Assembly (NCBI GenBank): GCA_019635735.1
Contig: JAHBYX010000002.1
Coordinates: 124,001-188,000 of the forward strand
Origin: Mesorhizobium sp.
Lineage (GTDB): Bacteria > Pseudomonadota > Alphaproteobacteria > Rhizobiales > Rhizobiaceae
Length of the DNA: 64,000 nt
Reading direction: 5' to 3'
A program made the position numbers and the translations under genes. Within the stretch, counting starts at the first letter, position 1, and each line of letters starts with the position of its first letter. The notes beneath the pieces are model-generated. The model did no database searches. It saw only the letters and a program-made list of their open reading frames with translations, and was not told the origin of the DNA. Positions 63,249-64,000 of the stretch are shown here, piece after piece.

Positions 63249-63351
63249 ATGAGCCCCTCAGCACTTGCTATGCAGGGAGTTCTACCAGCGACGTTTTGAG
63301 GTTGCGTTGCAGCATGCCGGGGCAATCGACTTAAACTGTAACGATCCGCGA

Positions 63352-64000
63352 TCAGGGGGCGATCGCGGCCCGCACCAGCGCCTTGGCGTCCTCGCTCGCC
63401 CACTCGGCCGGACCGTTCATGTTGGCGATCAGGCAGCCGTCGCGGTCGACCAGCAGCGTCACCGGCAGGCCCAGCGCCAGGCCGCGCTTCTTCAGCTCGT
63501 TGAACAGCGAGAGCGTATTCTCGCGATAATAGGCGAGGTTCGTCACGCCGGTCTCGGCAAGGAATTTCCTCGGCTTCGTGTCGTCGCCGGTGTCGACATT
63601 GACCGCGACGACCTCGAACTCGTCGGACCCCATCTCCTTCTGCAGCGCATCGAGCGCCGGCATCTCGGCCCGGCAGGGCGCGCACCAGGTGGCCCACAGA
63701 TTGACCAGCAGCAGCTTGCCCGACATCGAACCGAATGTGGTCTTCGCGCCCGACGGATCGTTGAGGGAGAGGCTCGCCAGCGATTGCGGCGGATTGGCCG
63801 CCAGCATCGCCGCGACCTCGCCCTTCGCGGCGGCCGCTACCGCATTGGCGCGCTCCGTCTTCTGCGTGCACTGGGCGATATCGGCTTCTGCGCCTACCGG
63901 ACGCGTGAGCCCGGCAGGCTCCTCGGCCGGAATGTTGCCAGAAGGCACTCCGCTCACGTATACCGCCACCGCGCCGGTCGCCAGACCCGCGACGGCCGCA
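63352..64000 (-). CDS. tlpA: TlpA-type membrane-anchored thioredoxin (5' end outside window)
   Basis: At least 216 residues; the frame is open to base 64000, where a hydrophobic anchor (AAVAGLATGAVAVYVSG) begins, so the start lies beyond the window. The thioredoxin active site is LWATWCAPCRAEMPAL, with cis-proline in GLPVTLLVDRDG. TlpA proteins are periplasmic reductases used in cytochrome oxidase and cytochrome c assembly. Confidence 0.88.
   Translation of the reverse strand, partial: AAVAGLATGAVAVYVSGVPSGNIPAEEPAGLTRPVGAEADIAQCTQKTERANAVAAAAKGEVAAMLAANPPQSLASLSLNDPSGAKTTFGSMSGKLLLVNLWATWCAPCRAEMPALDALQKEMGSDEFEVVAVNVDTGDDTKPRKFLAETGVTNLAYYRENTLSLFNELKKRGLALGLPVTLLVDRDGCLIANMNGPAEWASEDAKALVRAAIAP

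Overview
The window looks like chromosomal DNA of a GC-rich alphaproteobacterium, most likely of the Rhizobiales (Phyllobacteriaceae-like). This rests on gene content and order: a pstSCAB-phoU-phoB operon behind a CTGTCAT-type Pho box, a soxSRT/soxVWXYZABCD layout like that described for Pseudaminobacter, red-type (form IC) RubisCO genes with cbbX, an ALAS-type hemA, and an sHdr-LbpA cluster of the Hyphomicrobium kind. No database search was possible, so genus-level placement is inference.

Layout. 1-6.1 kb: end of a ROK-family gene, a small sugar-modification group (DegT-type aminotransferase, NeuD-like acyltransferase, glycosyltransferase-like protein), then an FG-GAP/ASPIC protein paired with a vanadium-haloperoxidase-family enzyme. 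6.2-12.7 kb: the Pho/Pst phosphate operon on the minus strand. 12.8-16.1 kb: a large PAS-rich hybrid histidine kinase. 16.2-19.7 kb: pyroglutamyl peptidase, a sulfotransferase-like protein, a RibD/DHFR-like protein and an AraC regulator. 19.9-28.9 kb: a catabolic and uptake group (ThDP enzyme, DAD-type cupin dioxygenase, SDR, aldehyde dehydrogenase, LivFGMHK transporter).

29.3-57.9 kb is a sulfur-lithoautotrophy island. soxVWXYZABCD runs on the minus strand, diverging from soxSRT. A secreted MBL hydrolase and a DUF302 protein follow. Then come cbbR and a cbb operon, hemA, an ArsR-type repressor (sHdrR-like), and an sHdr operon running dsrE3C-shdrC1-B1-A-H-C2-B2-orf140-lbpA-dsrE3A-tusA. Behind a second promoter sit the lipoate ligase gene slpl(AB) and a glutamine-amidotransferase-like gene. 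Sox would oxidise thiosulfate in the periplasm. SoxT, TusA and the DsrE proteins would pass sulfane sulfur to the cytoplasmic sHdr complex, which works with lipoate-binding protein LbpA. Electrons and energy could have supported the Calvin cycle.

The most striking observation is that the cbb operon is damaged at two places. cbbP stops after about 105 codons and joins out of frame to a cbbL lacking about 30 N-terminal codons, so cbbT and cbbA, which usually lie between them, are absent. After cbbX only about 17 codons of a ribulose-phosphate epimerase gene (cbbE) remain before hemA. cbbF, cbbS and cbbX look intact. Other points of interest are a complete SoxCD-containing Sox system beside a complete sHdr-LbpA system, two 19-bp near-identical operator-like sites before the two sHdr transcription units, and an amidotransferase-like protein lacking its nucleophilic cysteine.

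58.1-64 kb: a YeiH-type exporter with a LysR regulator, a tRNA-Glu(CTC), and housekeeping genes (DUF3108, EamA exporter, YhhN, a small conserved protein, and a TlpA-type thioredoxin cut by the window end). No CRISPR array, rRNA, integrase or intact insertion sequence was seen.
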